DNA of 14,392 nucleotides from Gloeopeniophorella convolvens. Its lineage: Eukaryota > Basidiomycota > Agaricomycetes > Russulales. Numbering within the stretch: position 1 is the stretch's first letter; the number at the start of each line of letters is the position of its first letter. Below the pieces are notes generated by a model. It worked only from the letters and a program-made list of their open reading frames with translations, searched no databases and was not told the DNA's origin. This document shows, one piece after another, positions 1 to 7,973 of this stretch. The stretch is from the NCBI GenBank assembly GCA_022496205.1, contig WTXD01000260.1, forward strand, positions 1-14,392, in the 5' to 3' direction. The translations under genes and the position numbers were made by a program.

Positions 1-347
1 AGAATATTAGTCGACTACGACGCCTCTACGAACATTGGTCCTGAGTGGCTTATATCAACTAGTCAACCAATATTATCTATTCATCCTTGGGCGTCTCCTG
101 ATGTTCCTCCCTTGTGTTCAGTATCTAGATCATCATGGTATCAATGACCTGGTGAGACAGGTGAGACAGGGGCTGAGGGGTGAGACGGCATCGCTATCGG
201 GGCGGCCACTGCCTATCATTATAAAAGCTAACCAACTTGTTCAAACCCGTGCAGCAGCGAGTACAACAGTCACTCACCCCCTCACCCCTCCTATCTCAAC
301 AATGTCAGAAAGTGTTCCTTATCCATCTTCTTATGTTCTCCTCTGAG
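1..347. other. 5' flank of paralogue copy 1
   Basis: No gene is supported here. The stretch holds a short imperfect tandem repeat of GGTGAGACA (151-188) and a TATAAAAG box at 220-227, about 120 bases upstream of the first in-frame ATG of copy 1. The open frames seen in this stretch show no family similarity. Confidence 0.5.
220..227 (+). promoter_or_regulatory. Putative TATA box of paralogue copy 1
   Basis: TATAAAAG is a full consensus TATA box. It lies 121-128 bases before the ATG at 348, so transcription would start near 250 and leave a 5' leader of roughly 95 nt. The other copies lack an equally clear match: copy 2 has TATAAT near 2953 and copy 3 has a TATA-containing palindrome at 4101. 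This is inference from the motif only. Confidence 0.45.
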
Positions 348-1136
348 ATGCCAGAGCAACCCCTCCGACGCGAGCAGGCAGAAGCAGCGGAGAGAGAGCA
401 GCAGCAGCAGCAGCAGTGGTCCGTCAAATCCCTTCTGCCCCTGGCCCTCGCCCCTAAACACCCATCCTCACCAATTGTCTGCAGAAATTTGAGACACTTC
501 TACCCATGAAATACCTGCCGAACGAACTCAATCTCTGGCTCAATCCGGACACTAAAATTCGCTGCCCCCCGGGGAAGAGCAGTTCCCTCAGCTGTGGTAC
601 GGCATTGGATTCAACCACGAGCACCTCGCTGCCTACGCGAAGAAGCGCAACATCTGGCGACAGGACGACAGCCCCTACACGTCCAAGCTATTCAGTGCGG
701 AGGTGGCTGGCGGGCCCATGCTGCGTCGGGCCACCGGCTGGTCATTCCTCGAGATTCGCGCACCCTACTCGAAGCAATATGTCCGCATGGTCGCCATCTA
801 TTCTAACTACTGGATGAATGAGCAGTTGCTTGATGCGCGTTCAATGGGCGTCCTCTTGGACCGGATCAGGCGGGAATTCGACATCGACGGCGAGCCGATG
901 TGGTACTACGACCGACTTGGCTTCGATTGGGAATATCTCGAAACGTTTCCGCAGAGGTACGCCGAGCGGGTTGAGAAGGAGCGCAGGCAAAGGGTATGTT
1001 GCCGCTTGCCTCACATACTATTCTTGCTCACCAAGGCAACGTAGCTCGCAGGTCTAAGCGTGCAGCCCGGGCTGCAAGGGCCGTCGCCCTGCCTGGTGCT
1101 CCCGAATCCAAGTCGGCGGCTGAGTCTGAGCAGTAG
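348..1136 (+). CDS. Uncharacterised paralogue family, copy 1 (apparent frameshifts)
   Basis: I do not recognise the family. The model is exons 348-422, 485-993 and about 1045-1136. Intron 1 (423-484) ends in CTGCAG; intron 2 starts GTATGT at 994. Exon 1 encodes a Glu/Arg-rich start with six Gln from a CAG run. Exon 2 has KFETLLPMKYLPNELNLW in one frame, then FPQLWYGIGFNHEHLAAY and the rest of the core in another, so one base is missing, most simply in the C6 run at 565-570. Core motifs are LEIRAPYSKQY, SNYW and EPMWYYDR, close to copies 2 and 3. Exon 3 encodes an Ala/Arg/Glu tail ending in ESEQ and TAG at 1134. The best donor of intron 2 is in phase 0 but exon 3 needs phase 1, a second one-base mismatch. 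It may be a pseudogene or may carry assembly indels. ATG 333 is an alternative in-frame start. Confidence 0.6.
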
Positions 1137-1350
1137 GCCACCGTCACCGCTGCCTTGGAATCCCTTACCCTCGAGACGAAGGGAAGCTTTTAGTGCGATC
1201 GTCCATATCTTGCCAATGCTCTCTGCTGCTGCTAGTCAGGTTTGTTTGTTTTATTTATCCATAGTACCATCATCGCCACACTTGCCTGGCCTGCTTACTC
1301 ATTGCCTTTCTGTGTCAGGCGTGCGGCATTCGCCACACTAGGAAAAACGC
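1137..1350. other. 3' flank of copy 1 with coding-like tail
   Basis: The frame stays open past the TAG of copy 1 for 18 codons, to TAG 1191-1193. This tail matches the remnant at 2335-2394 mostly through synonymous differences. The rest, up to the transposon, shows no supported feature. Confidence 0.5.
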
Positions 1351-1353
1351 TAG
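1351..1353. repeat. Target site duplication TAG, left
   Basis: TAG directly precedes the CACTG terminus and is repeated directly after the CAGTG terminus at 2133-2135. A 3-bp duplication is usual for CACTA/CMC elements. Three bases alone can match by chance, so its weight comes from its exact position at both ends. Confidence 0.6.
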
Positions 1354-1665
1354 CACTGCAGGCATTGACCGGAAATCCGGCTGACGTCAGGGGATCGAAA
1401 TGTGCTCAAAAGAGCCAGTTTCGGATGGGTTACCGAGTGGGCAGGAAAGCCACCCTCAATAACTTATTTTCGTTACCTGACCGGGAGCGCCATCTACCGA
1501 TTCGAAAGGATTTGCCACGGAAATAGCAGTTAGATATTGAAAATTAATCCAAAAGAAGTTATTTCAGCTGAGCTGATTGCGTGCCAAAAGATCTTGTATC
1601 GGCGGTGCTGATTGGACGTTGATATGACTAATTAATATTTACGATAAGCGGTTGCTTTGATGTAA
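1354..1665 (+). repeat. Left terminal inverted repeat of foldback element
   Basis: 312 nt, complementary to 1821-2132 at 311 of 312 positions by eye. It starts CACTGCAGGC and carries an inner palindrome CCGGAAATCCGG at 1369-1380. Confidence 0.88.
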
Positions 1666-1820
1666 CTGCAATAATTCCTTTCAGCACTGGCCTCAAGGTT
1701 GCTGAAAGGCTATTCCCAGGCCACTAAAATAAGTCCTGGATTGCCACAAGCCTTCTGAAACAATACCTTTCAGCAACCTTGAGGTTGCCTTGAGGGCAGT
1801 GCTCGAAGAAGACATCCTAA

Positions 1821-2132
1821 TTACATCAAAGCAACCGCTTATCGTAAATATTAATTAGTCATATCAACGTCCAATCAGCACCGCCGATACAAGATCTTTT
1901 GGCACGCAATCAGCTCAGCTGAAATAACTTCTTTTGGATTAATTTTCAATATCTAACTGCTATTTCCGTGGCAAATCCTTTCGAATCGGTAGATGGCGCT
2001 CCCGGTCAGGTAACGAAAATAAGTTATTGAGGGTGGCTTTCCTGCCCACTCGGTAACCCATCCGAAACTGGCTCTTTTGAGCACATTTCGATCCCCTGAC
2101 GTCGGCCGGATTTCCGGTCAATGCCTGCAGTG
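1821..2132 (-). repeat. Right terminal inverted repeat of foldback element
   Basis: Reverse complement of 1354-1665 with a single mismatch at 2104. It ends CCTGCAGTG directly before the second TAG. Confidence 0.88.
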
Positions 2133-2135
2133 TAG
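2133..2135. repeat. Target site duplication TAG, right
   Basis: Matches the TAG at 1351-1353 immediately outside the opposite terminus. Confidence 0.6.
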
Positions 2136-2275
2136 ACACGATGCGCATCCATGCACAGTGCCGCATGAACAACGAAGGCAACGTTGTGCGTCCAATCTTC
2201 TATACGGCCTAGAATACATGAGGACGAAACGTTGATGACATCAAGCGTGATGGACGGGAGTGCATGCGTGCGGCT

Positions 2276-2397
2276 GTCCCGCCGACGCGGCGTCGGCGGC
2301 TCTCGGCGACCCTGTCCCTTCTGAGGGTACCCATGAGTCTGAGCAGCAAGTCACTGTCACCGCTGCCCTGGAATCTCTTACTCTCGAGCCGAAGTAA
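2276..2397 (+). pseudogene. Last-exon remnant of a fourth paralogue
   Basis: The stretch 2335-2394 aligns without gaps to 1122-1181, the end of copy 1 and the sequence just after it. Most differences are silent in the shared frame. Where copy 1 has the stop TAG (1134), the remnant has CAA, so it reads on through VTVTAALESLTLEPK to TAA at 2395. Upstream, 2276-2334 stays open and encodes an Ala-rich stretch like the tails of copies 1 and 2. Nothing like exon 1 or the aromatic core is found nearby, so this is a broken copy or the end left by tandem duplication. The transposon sits directly upstream. Confidence 0.6.
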
Positions 2398-3095
2398 TCT
2401 TCCAGTACCATTGTCTAGGTTCTGTCGAAATGCTCCCCACCGTACTATAGCCGCATAGCCAGCTTTGTCTGCATTTTACATATCCTGCATTGCCTTCACC
2501 ACCGGCATGTGATAGGAGACATGCTGGACGCGATGCGATCCTCGCCTATAAGTAAGGATCACTTGATGAGCGAGCACGATGGCCGGGAGCGCCCGCATCC
2601 GGGCTGTCCCAGAGCGCTTGGTGCCAGCGACCCTGTGGCGCCGGCGGCGTTCCTTCAGCGCCTCGGCAACCCTTCCGTCATGCCAACCACATATATAGTC
2701 GGACGGTATGTGTATGCGCACAGCACGACGAGCACATAGCTAGGGCTCATACTTCCCCTACCAATGTCGGCTTTATTTGTTGTTCCTCGGCGTGGAACAA
2801 TTGCACCAAATCTTACCAAGATTGTGAAACATGGTGAGGCTGGGCAACCCACATGGCTACCACAGCTTTGCGACAACTCTCCGTGGTGCGCTGCGTCGGA
2901 TCAGACTGCTCTTCACATTTCACCAACCGAGACTCTTGACGGTGTAGATCTCTATAATCCCCACCTTGCCCCCACTAGCCGTTGAAAACACAACCCCGAG
3001 CTGCGTCTCGGCATAAAGCAACTGACGGCGTCGCGTCTGCGCGACTCGGTTTCGAACATACCTCTGTACCCCCTGGCACGATCCCTACTCGCAGA
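2398..3095. other. Gene-free spacer before copy 2
   Basis: No convincing gene is seen in these roughly 700 bases; the open frames are short, overlap each other on both strands and show no family motifs. The segment 2578-2636 resembles 2249-2315 (shared GATGG-CGGGAG, GGCTGTCCC and GCGACCCTGT blocks) and may be a decayed duplicate. TATA-like sequences lie at 2545, 2690 (in CACATATATAG) and 2953 (TATAAT, about 140 bases before the copy 2 ATG). Confidence 0.45.
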
Positions 3096-3900
3096 ATGCC
3101 AAGAAGCATCGCATGGGACTATCCTGACGTTCCCGAAGGTCTGACGCCTGAAGAATACGGCCAGCTCATGCGGGCACAAGAAGCTGAAGAAGCGGCTGCA
3201 GAGCGTGTGGTCTGTACCGGTCTTTGCTTCCCTCTCGCCCTGCGTCCCGACGCACTAACCCACTTACTCTCCGCAGAAATTTGACACGCTCTTCCCCATG
3301 AAACACTTGCCGGCTCACCTCAACCTCTGGTTCGGTGGGAGCGCCCCCCTCTACTATGGTACGGCATCGGCTTCAACCACGAGCACCTCGCCGCCTACGC
3401 GAAGAAGCGCGGCTTCTGGCTGGACTCGGACACGTCCTACGAATCCAAGCTGCACGTCGCCGAGGTGATTGGCGGGCCCCGGCTGCGCAAGGAGATCGGC
3501 TGGCCATATCTCAAGATCCGCGCGCCGTACTCGAAGCAGTACGCGCGCATCATCGGCATGTTTTCGAGCTACTGGGCATACGAGCGGATCCTCGACGTGC
3601 GCCAGGAGACGCTGCTTTTGGATCGGATCGAGGAGGAGTTCGGCATCGACGGCGAGCCGATGTGGTACTATGACATGATGGAATGCGACTGGGAGTATCT
3701 GAAGGTGTTCCCGAAGAGGTATGCTAGGGCGTACGAGAAGCAGCGCAAGCGGCGCGGTATGTCGCCGCGTTCCTGGACTGGTATTCCTTGCTCATCTAGA
3801 TGTTTCAGAGCTTGAGGTTGAACAGGCGGCGACAGCAGCCCCCGCCCCTGCCGAATCTGCAAGGGCCCCCAAGCCCAACGGAGCCGCCTCGGAGGATTAA
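3096..3900 (+). CDS. Uncharacterised paralogue family, copy 2 (apparent frameshift)
   Basis: The model is exons 3096-3209, 3277-3756 and 3809-3900. Intron 1 has donor GTCTGT, branch-like CACTAACCC and acceptor CCGCAG; intron 2 (3757-3808) runs GTATGT to TTTCAG. Exon 1 has an acidic start (AWDYPDVPEGLTPEEYGQL). Exon 2 begins KFDTLFPMKHLP with LNLWFGG, then changes frame by one missing base, most simply in the C6 run near 3345-3350, before LWYGIGFNHEHLAAYAKK. The core continues with VAEVIGGPRLRKEIGWPYLK, IRAPYSKQYARIIGMFSSYW and EPMWYYDM, and ends EKQRKRR. The last exon encodes a Glu/Ala/Pro tail ending ASED and TAA. With one added base the length would be 228 residues. No signal peptide or membrane segment is seen. 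Function is unknown. Confidence 0.7.
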
Positions 3901-4384
3901 CAGGCCACCACCGGTACCACCCAGAGCCTCACCGCCAGCACAGAATCCATTTCTCCCGAGTCGGCCGGACACCCTACACACGACCGCCCAGATCTTGTTG
4001 AACTGCTCTCCACTATCGCTCTTTAATTTCGTTTAAACCTTGCACAAACTGCGAATTGTCCGTACTACGTCGTGTGCACGATAGCTGACGGAAGTAGTCT
4101 GTATATGCATATACACAAGGCATCGAAATCCAAGCCGGCTTGAGCACGTCGGTGCACATGCAAGCCGAGATGGCGGCCCCTGTCTTTGTACCCGGCGCTC
4201 GCAAAATTCGGAGGCTAGCCGCAATTGCGTAATGATGCTACCAGCGGGCCCTTGTAGCCACAAGTGGATAACACAAGCGGGGCATCTGTGTCCGCGATGT
4301 AAGCATAAATCGTCGAGTGATTGCAACTGAACTCGCGTCTGCAAGACCCGTCCCCTTCCCTTTCTCACCACCGTTGCTCAGAGC
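3901..4384. other. 3' flank of copy 2 and promoter region of copy 3
   Basis: After the TAA of copy 2 the frame stays open for 41 codons to TAA 4024-4026, encoding a Thr/Ser/Pro-rich stretch that ends DLVELLSTIAL. Its start aligns loosely with the post-stop tail of copy 1. Further right, GTATATGCATATAC (4101-4114) is a perfect palindrome containing a TATA element. No separate gene is supported. Confidence 0.45.
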
Positions 4385-5175
4385 ATGTCAAAACCTGTCC
4401 CTTCGGCGGCTGACGCCTCCGATTACTGGTCGCCAGAGAAATTCCTCGAGCGAAAGCAGGCAGCCCGAGCAAAGAGAAAGGCCATAGAGCGCGAGGTCTG
4501 TCGAACCTCTGCCACCCTCTGGCTACCGCGTTTTGACGATCATATTCACCTAAGTAACATCTGCAGAAACTAAAAACGCACCGCCCACGAAGCGCCTGCC
4601 ACGCGAACTCAACCTCTGGCTTGGCGCGAAGAGCCCCCACCTCCTCTGGTACGGCATCGGCTTCAACCACCAGCACCTCGCCGCGTATGCGAAGAAAGTC
4701 GGCATCTGGCCGGACGATGACGTGTCCTACGAAGAGAAGCTCACCGTGGCCGACATATGCAGCGTGCCTATCTTTCAGCGCGCGACCGGCTGGCCGCACC
4801 TCGAGATCCGCGTGCCGTACTCGAAGCCGTACCAGCGCATCATCGGCATCTACTCGAGCTACTGGGCGTTCGAGCGGATGCTGAGTCCAGAGGATGAAGC
4901 CGAGCTCGTGCGCAGAATTGAGGAAGAATTTGAGATTCAAGGCGAGCTGTTGTGGTACTATGACCGACGGGTGTGTGATCACGAATATCTTGGGGTGTTC
5001 CCAGAGAGGTACGCCAGGGAATATAGGAGACAGCTCCAGGAACATAATGGTATGTTGCTGCCCGGTTCGACTGTGTCCTTCTCCCTGATTTTTCTCCCTC
5101 ATTGCAGCCGCCAAGGAGTCTGGTGTTACTACCGATCCTATCCCGGAAAACCATCGCCTTCTCGAGACGGACTAG
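4385..5175 (+). CDS. Uncharacterised paralogue family, copy 3
   Basis: This is the best preserved copy. Exon 1 is 4385-4495 (MSKPVPSAADASDYWSPEKF, then a Lys/Arg/Ala helix-like stretch). The donor is GTCTGT at 4496. Two acceptors are possible: the sequence-typical CTGCAG ending at 4566, as in copies 1 and 2, which leaves the core out of frame by one base; or the weaker GAAG ending at 4592, which restores the frame and gives RLPRELNLWLGAKSPHLLWY. The core has GIGFNHQHLAAYAKK, IRVPYSKPYQRIIGIYSSYW, EEEFEIQGELLWYYDR and FPERYAREYRRQL. Intron 2 (5050-5107) runs GTATGT to TTGCAG in phase 1. Exon 3 (5108-5175) ends HRLLETD, stop TAG. With the 4592 acceptor the product is 211 residues. It is a soluble protein, with no membrane segment seen. 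Function is unknown. Confidence 0.72.
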
Positions 5176-6025
5176 TGTTCTGTATGCTTACTCTATGCGG
5201 TTCACGTTCAACGTTTATGTCTTGTCGAAGCCTTCCACTGTTGCTCTCTTGTTTTGTTTAGCTATCGCCTGCTGCCAAGTACCCATGTCACTCGATGATT
5301 GTTGTCACATATTGTATTGTGTACACCTTGTGTCAGTTGTCTCGAACTCCCCCAGAGTGTTGTGCGGGCCACCGCATCAGGCTTGCATGAGGTAGAGTTG
5401 AAGTAAATCTCGGAAACAACTATCCTCTGTCAACCCGGTTTCATGGAGAAGTGACGGGTCATCGATCGTCATCCCTCTGCGAGCACGGTCTTGTGCACCA
5501 GTAGGGCCACAGTTACAGTACAGTACTGATCATGATCACGCTAGTGCTCTACATCTGCACCAGCGCCTCTATAGACCACAAGTGGCACCAAGTTGGATTT
5601 GCACTACGAGTGTCGCGATCCGAGATCATGCGCGGGGGCCAATTGGCAGAGTGACCTTGCTACAATATCTGAAGTGTTACAAAGTAATCGTATATACGTA
5701 CTATGAGTAAAGGTCGCGCCTTTGCTGCGAATCCAAGGCTGTAAGTAATAGCTTGAGCAGACTTTGGACTCAGTCGACGTCTCGTCTTGAGCTCTTCATG
5801 TGACGACAGCAATGGCAAATGCCTCCGCCCAGTGGACTGGGACATGACTTCCTGCAAAAACATCAATGCCCGAGCCAGAGCGGCAGCCCCGCCCAATGAA
5901 ACGGCCCAGAAACCGAAGCGAAACATTACATTCAGTCCAGAACAGGATACAGCAACAACAGCACCCGGCCCCACCACACACACGCACACACACATATCCA
6001 GCGATCCTACACACGCAGCGTGCCC
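5176..6025. other. Gene-free stretch, 3' flanks of copy 3 and 4TM gene
   Basis: I see no supportable gene in these 850 bases. A (CA)-rich tract at about 5970-5998 lies in the presumed 3' region of the minus-strand membrane-protein gene. Open frames are short and without recognisable motifs, or are antisense extensions of that gene. Confidence 0.45.
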
Positions 6026-7174
6026 TCACTGCAACTCGTCCTCCGAGTGCTTCCGCAGCCCCGGCGGCGACTCCGCGCGCTTCACATCACCCTCCGCGAA
6101 CGAGTACCGCGGCGCCTCCTCATCCTCGTCGCGGTACCCCCCCGCAAGCCCCCCGAGCTCGAGCTCCTCATGGTACCGCGAGCCCGGCAGCCCGCCGTCG
6201 TGCGGGTCGTACAGCCCGCCCTTCGCGAGCGGCGCCACGCCCTCGAGCTCGGCCGAGTCTGTCGACGCGCGCCGCGCGCGCGCGGCCTCTTCCTCCTTCG
6301 TGCCCGCGCCCGCGCCCGCCGCCGTGGCGTCCGCGGGAAGTAGTGCGAGTCGTACACCGTCGCGCCGCTCGCGTCCTTGTAGCGCACGAAGCCGGGCAGC
6401 AGGTGGCCCGCGTCGGACGAGCCGCGCGCGTGCGAGGGCATGCGCGATGTGCGCTTCTGCGTGCGCACCTGGTAGACGTAGCGCGTCGCGACGATCGCGC
6501 TGTCTACATACACACACACACACCGCGCACGTCAGCACGAGCTGGGAAAGGAGGGGGGGCGACGCACAGAGCTCGAGGAAGAGGATGATCACCACGAACG
6601 CGATGTACACGCCGCGGAGCGTGCTGAACAGCGACGCGCACTGGTCCTGCGCCTGCGGGTTCTTGATCGCGCGCTGGCACGCCGCGACGGTGTCCTTGTG
6701 CGTCGCGTGCACGACGACGTAGAGGTAGTACCCCGCGACGCCGAGGTTGATCACAAAGTGCGTGTACAGCCCGATCGCGTACGCCGTCACGAACGACTGC
6801 TTGCGCACGATCACGCCGATAAGCCTGCGCGAGGATCGGGGGCGTCAGCGGGCGAGGGCAGGGAAAGGCAGGGGGAAGACGCACCCGACGGCAGAGATGA
6901 GGCAAAAGAACGTCTCGACGATGCCGCCTGCGATAAACGCGCCGCGCTCCTTGTCCGTGAGCGCGTCCGCGGCTGCGCATACACACACACATCAGCACGG
7001 CCCCGCGGCGCAGGAAAGGGCGCACGCACTGGCCACCTCGAACCACATCACGATCGCGAGCAGCCCCGCGAGGAGGAGCCCGAGCAGGGACGTGATGACC
7101 ACGCACACGCGCACGGGCAGACAGCAGCAGAAGCGCTCGCGCTGGAAGATCCAGTAGAGAACGCCGTGGCCCAT
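6026..7174 (-). CDS. Four-TM membrane protein, unknown function (one apparent frameshift)
   Basis: Exons on the minus strand are 7174-7030, 6972-6885, 6824-6568 and 6503-6026; all three introns have GTGCGT donors. The start MGHGVLYWIFQRER precedes a Cys cluster (FCCCLP) and four predicted membrane helices: about residues 22-44, 61-84, 89-116 and 149-172. The loop between helices 3 and 4 holds two Cys (127 and 140) that could pair. The roughly 145-residue tail is hydrophilic and low-complexity, ending KHSEDELQ. In exon 4 the frame changes by one missing base near 6331-6339, after YDSHYF; one extra base would join it to the acidic tail (GTKEEEAARA onward) and give 322 residues. It lacks the CCG signature of animal tetraspanins. 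Function is unknown; membrane location is inferred from hydrophobicity. The C-rich, GT-free leader before 7174 supports that start over the ATG at 7270. Confidence 0.75.
6504..6567 (-). repeat. Intron 3 of 4TM gene with (GT)n before its acceptor
   Basis: On the coding strand this 64-nt intron holds GCTGAC and then a run of GT dinucleotides ending in TATGTAG. Intron 1 of the same gene (6973-7029) has the same layout, ending in TATGCGCAG. The dinucleotide run takes the place of a pyrimidine tract. Confidence 0.6.
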
Positions 7175-7973
7175 CGTCGGATAGTAGAGTGTAGGACGAG
7201 AGGGTTGGAGGGAGGGGAGGGGGGGGACAGGGGGGACAAGCAGGTAAAAAATGTGGAGGAGAAAGGGCAAGAGCCGCGCGGCGGGCGTGCGCTATTGAGG
7301 CAACGCGGGCGTGCGGCGGTGCGAGTGCGCACGCAGGGCCGCTGATGCAGATGATCGGATGCTCGGTTGCCTCGGCCAAGCCGGCGTCGATCGCCTCGCT
7401 TGCAGGAACTTGGCATCTCCTTGTGTCTCTTCCGCCCCTGCACCACTGCTCTTTCCGCGCTGGCCTTCCGGCATGCGCCCGCAGGTGGGCAGCAGGGGAG
7501 GACGCGGGCTGCTCGGCTCATGCACCGCCCCCAAGCATTGTGTGTGGCCTGGGAAGGCAGTTGATAGCAACGCCCTTGTCATCGAACGAGACGTGGGAAC
7601 GAATCGGACCATCGAAGCCTGCCATTTTTGGTTCTGCGGCTGCGACCACAGCAGTTGCCTATTCCGTATCACAGATCGGACCAGGCGACGTGGCGCTGCA
7701 CTGGGGCGCTGCTCGGTGCTCGGTGCACAGCCTCCAGGCGCACGCTGCGACCGCCCTTGCAGCGTTCGGCGGGAGATAATTCCATATGCGTCTACCGCGG
7801 GTACGCGCACGGAGTTACCATATGCCACTGGCAGGGCAGGGCACACCCCACGAGAAATATTACAACCACAGGACAGGCGTAGTACGTGTAAATAGTGAGA
7901 CAACACAACATGAGAAAGCGATACCAGAACGACACTCATACTTAGGCTGGATGGATGGATGCGGCAGTGGACA
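7175..7973. other. Gene-free stretch upstream of 4TM gene
   Basis: No gene can be supported. Several long open frames overlap on both strands (plus 7311-7895, minus 7292-7987), but they are Arg/Pro/Ala-rich, have no recognisable motifs and contradict each other. The part next to the 4TM start (7202-7236) is extremely G-rich on the plus strand, so the leader of the 4TM gene would be C/T-rich, as is common in fungal promoters. The right end is the 3' flank of the SAP gene. Confidence 0.4.
7202..7236 (+). promoter_or_regulatory. G-run tract upstream of 4TM gene, G-quadruplex-prone
   Basis: At least four runs of three or more G, separated by one to five bases, lie 28-62 bases upstream of the 4TM start codon. 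On the coding strand this is a pyrimidine-rich leader or core promoter tract. Quadruplex formation is inference from the run pattern. Confidence 0.4.

Larger units (their letters stand above)
1354..2132. mobile_element. Foldback MITE, CACTA-like, non-autonomous
   Basis: This 779-bp element is built as a giant inverted repeat. Left arm 1354-1665 and right arm 1821-2132 are each 312 nt and differ at one position (T1382 against G2104). The ends are CACTGCAGGC and GCCTGCAGTG. A TAG duplication flanks it at 1351-1353 and 2133-2135. CACTR termini plus a 3-bp duplication are the known signature of the CACTA (CMC/EnSpm) superfamily; the assignment rests only on that. No transposase frame exists: the two mirror-image open frames over the arms (1242-1526 plus, 1960-2181 minus) simply reflect the repeat. 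The 155-nt centre holds a second shorter inverted repeat (about 1678-1710 with 1766-1799) broken by an 11-nt duplication in its right half. It is AT-richer than the surrounding genes. The near-identical arms suggest recent insertion or conversion between arms. Confidence 0.85.

Noticed and set aside
1608..1880. CCAAT boxes in the foldback arms as HAP targets
   Set aside because: CCAATCAG occurs once in each arm but the base before CCAAT is T, breaking the RR part of the consensus, and no gene start lies at a fitting distance.
1242..2181. Mirror-image open frames in the foldback arms as a transposon protein
   Set aside because: The identical 56-residue segment on both strands follows from the inverted repeat; it is short, has no transposase motif, and the frame runs into unrelated flanks.
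4365..5114. Minus-strand open frame of 249 codons over copy 3
   Set aside because: It runs antisense through the exons and intron of copy 3, whose plus-strand reading is supported by conservation with copies 1 and 2. The antisense protein has no family motifs.
5787..6722. Plus-strand open frame of 311 codons
   Set aside because: It is antisense to the 4TM gene, very Ser/Arg/Pro-rich, and ignores the splice sites that give four continuous membrane helices on the other strand.
7311..7895. Plus-strand open frame of 194 codons, and minus-strand frame 7292-7987
   Set aside because: Both are open over the same bases with no motifs, biased composition and no start context. I cannot choose one and neither has independent support.
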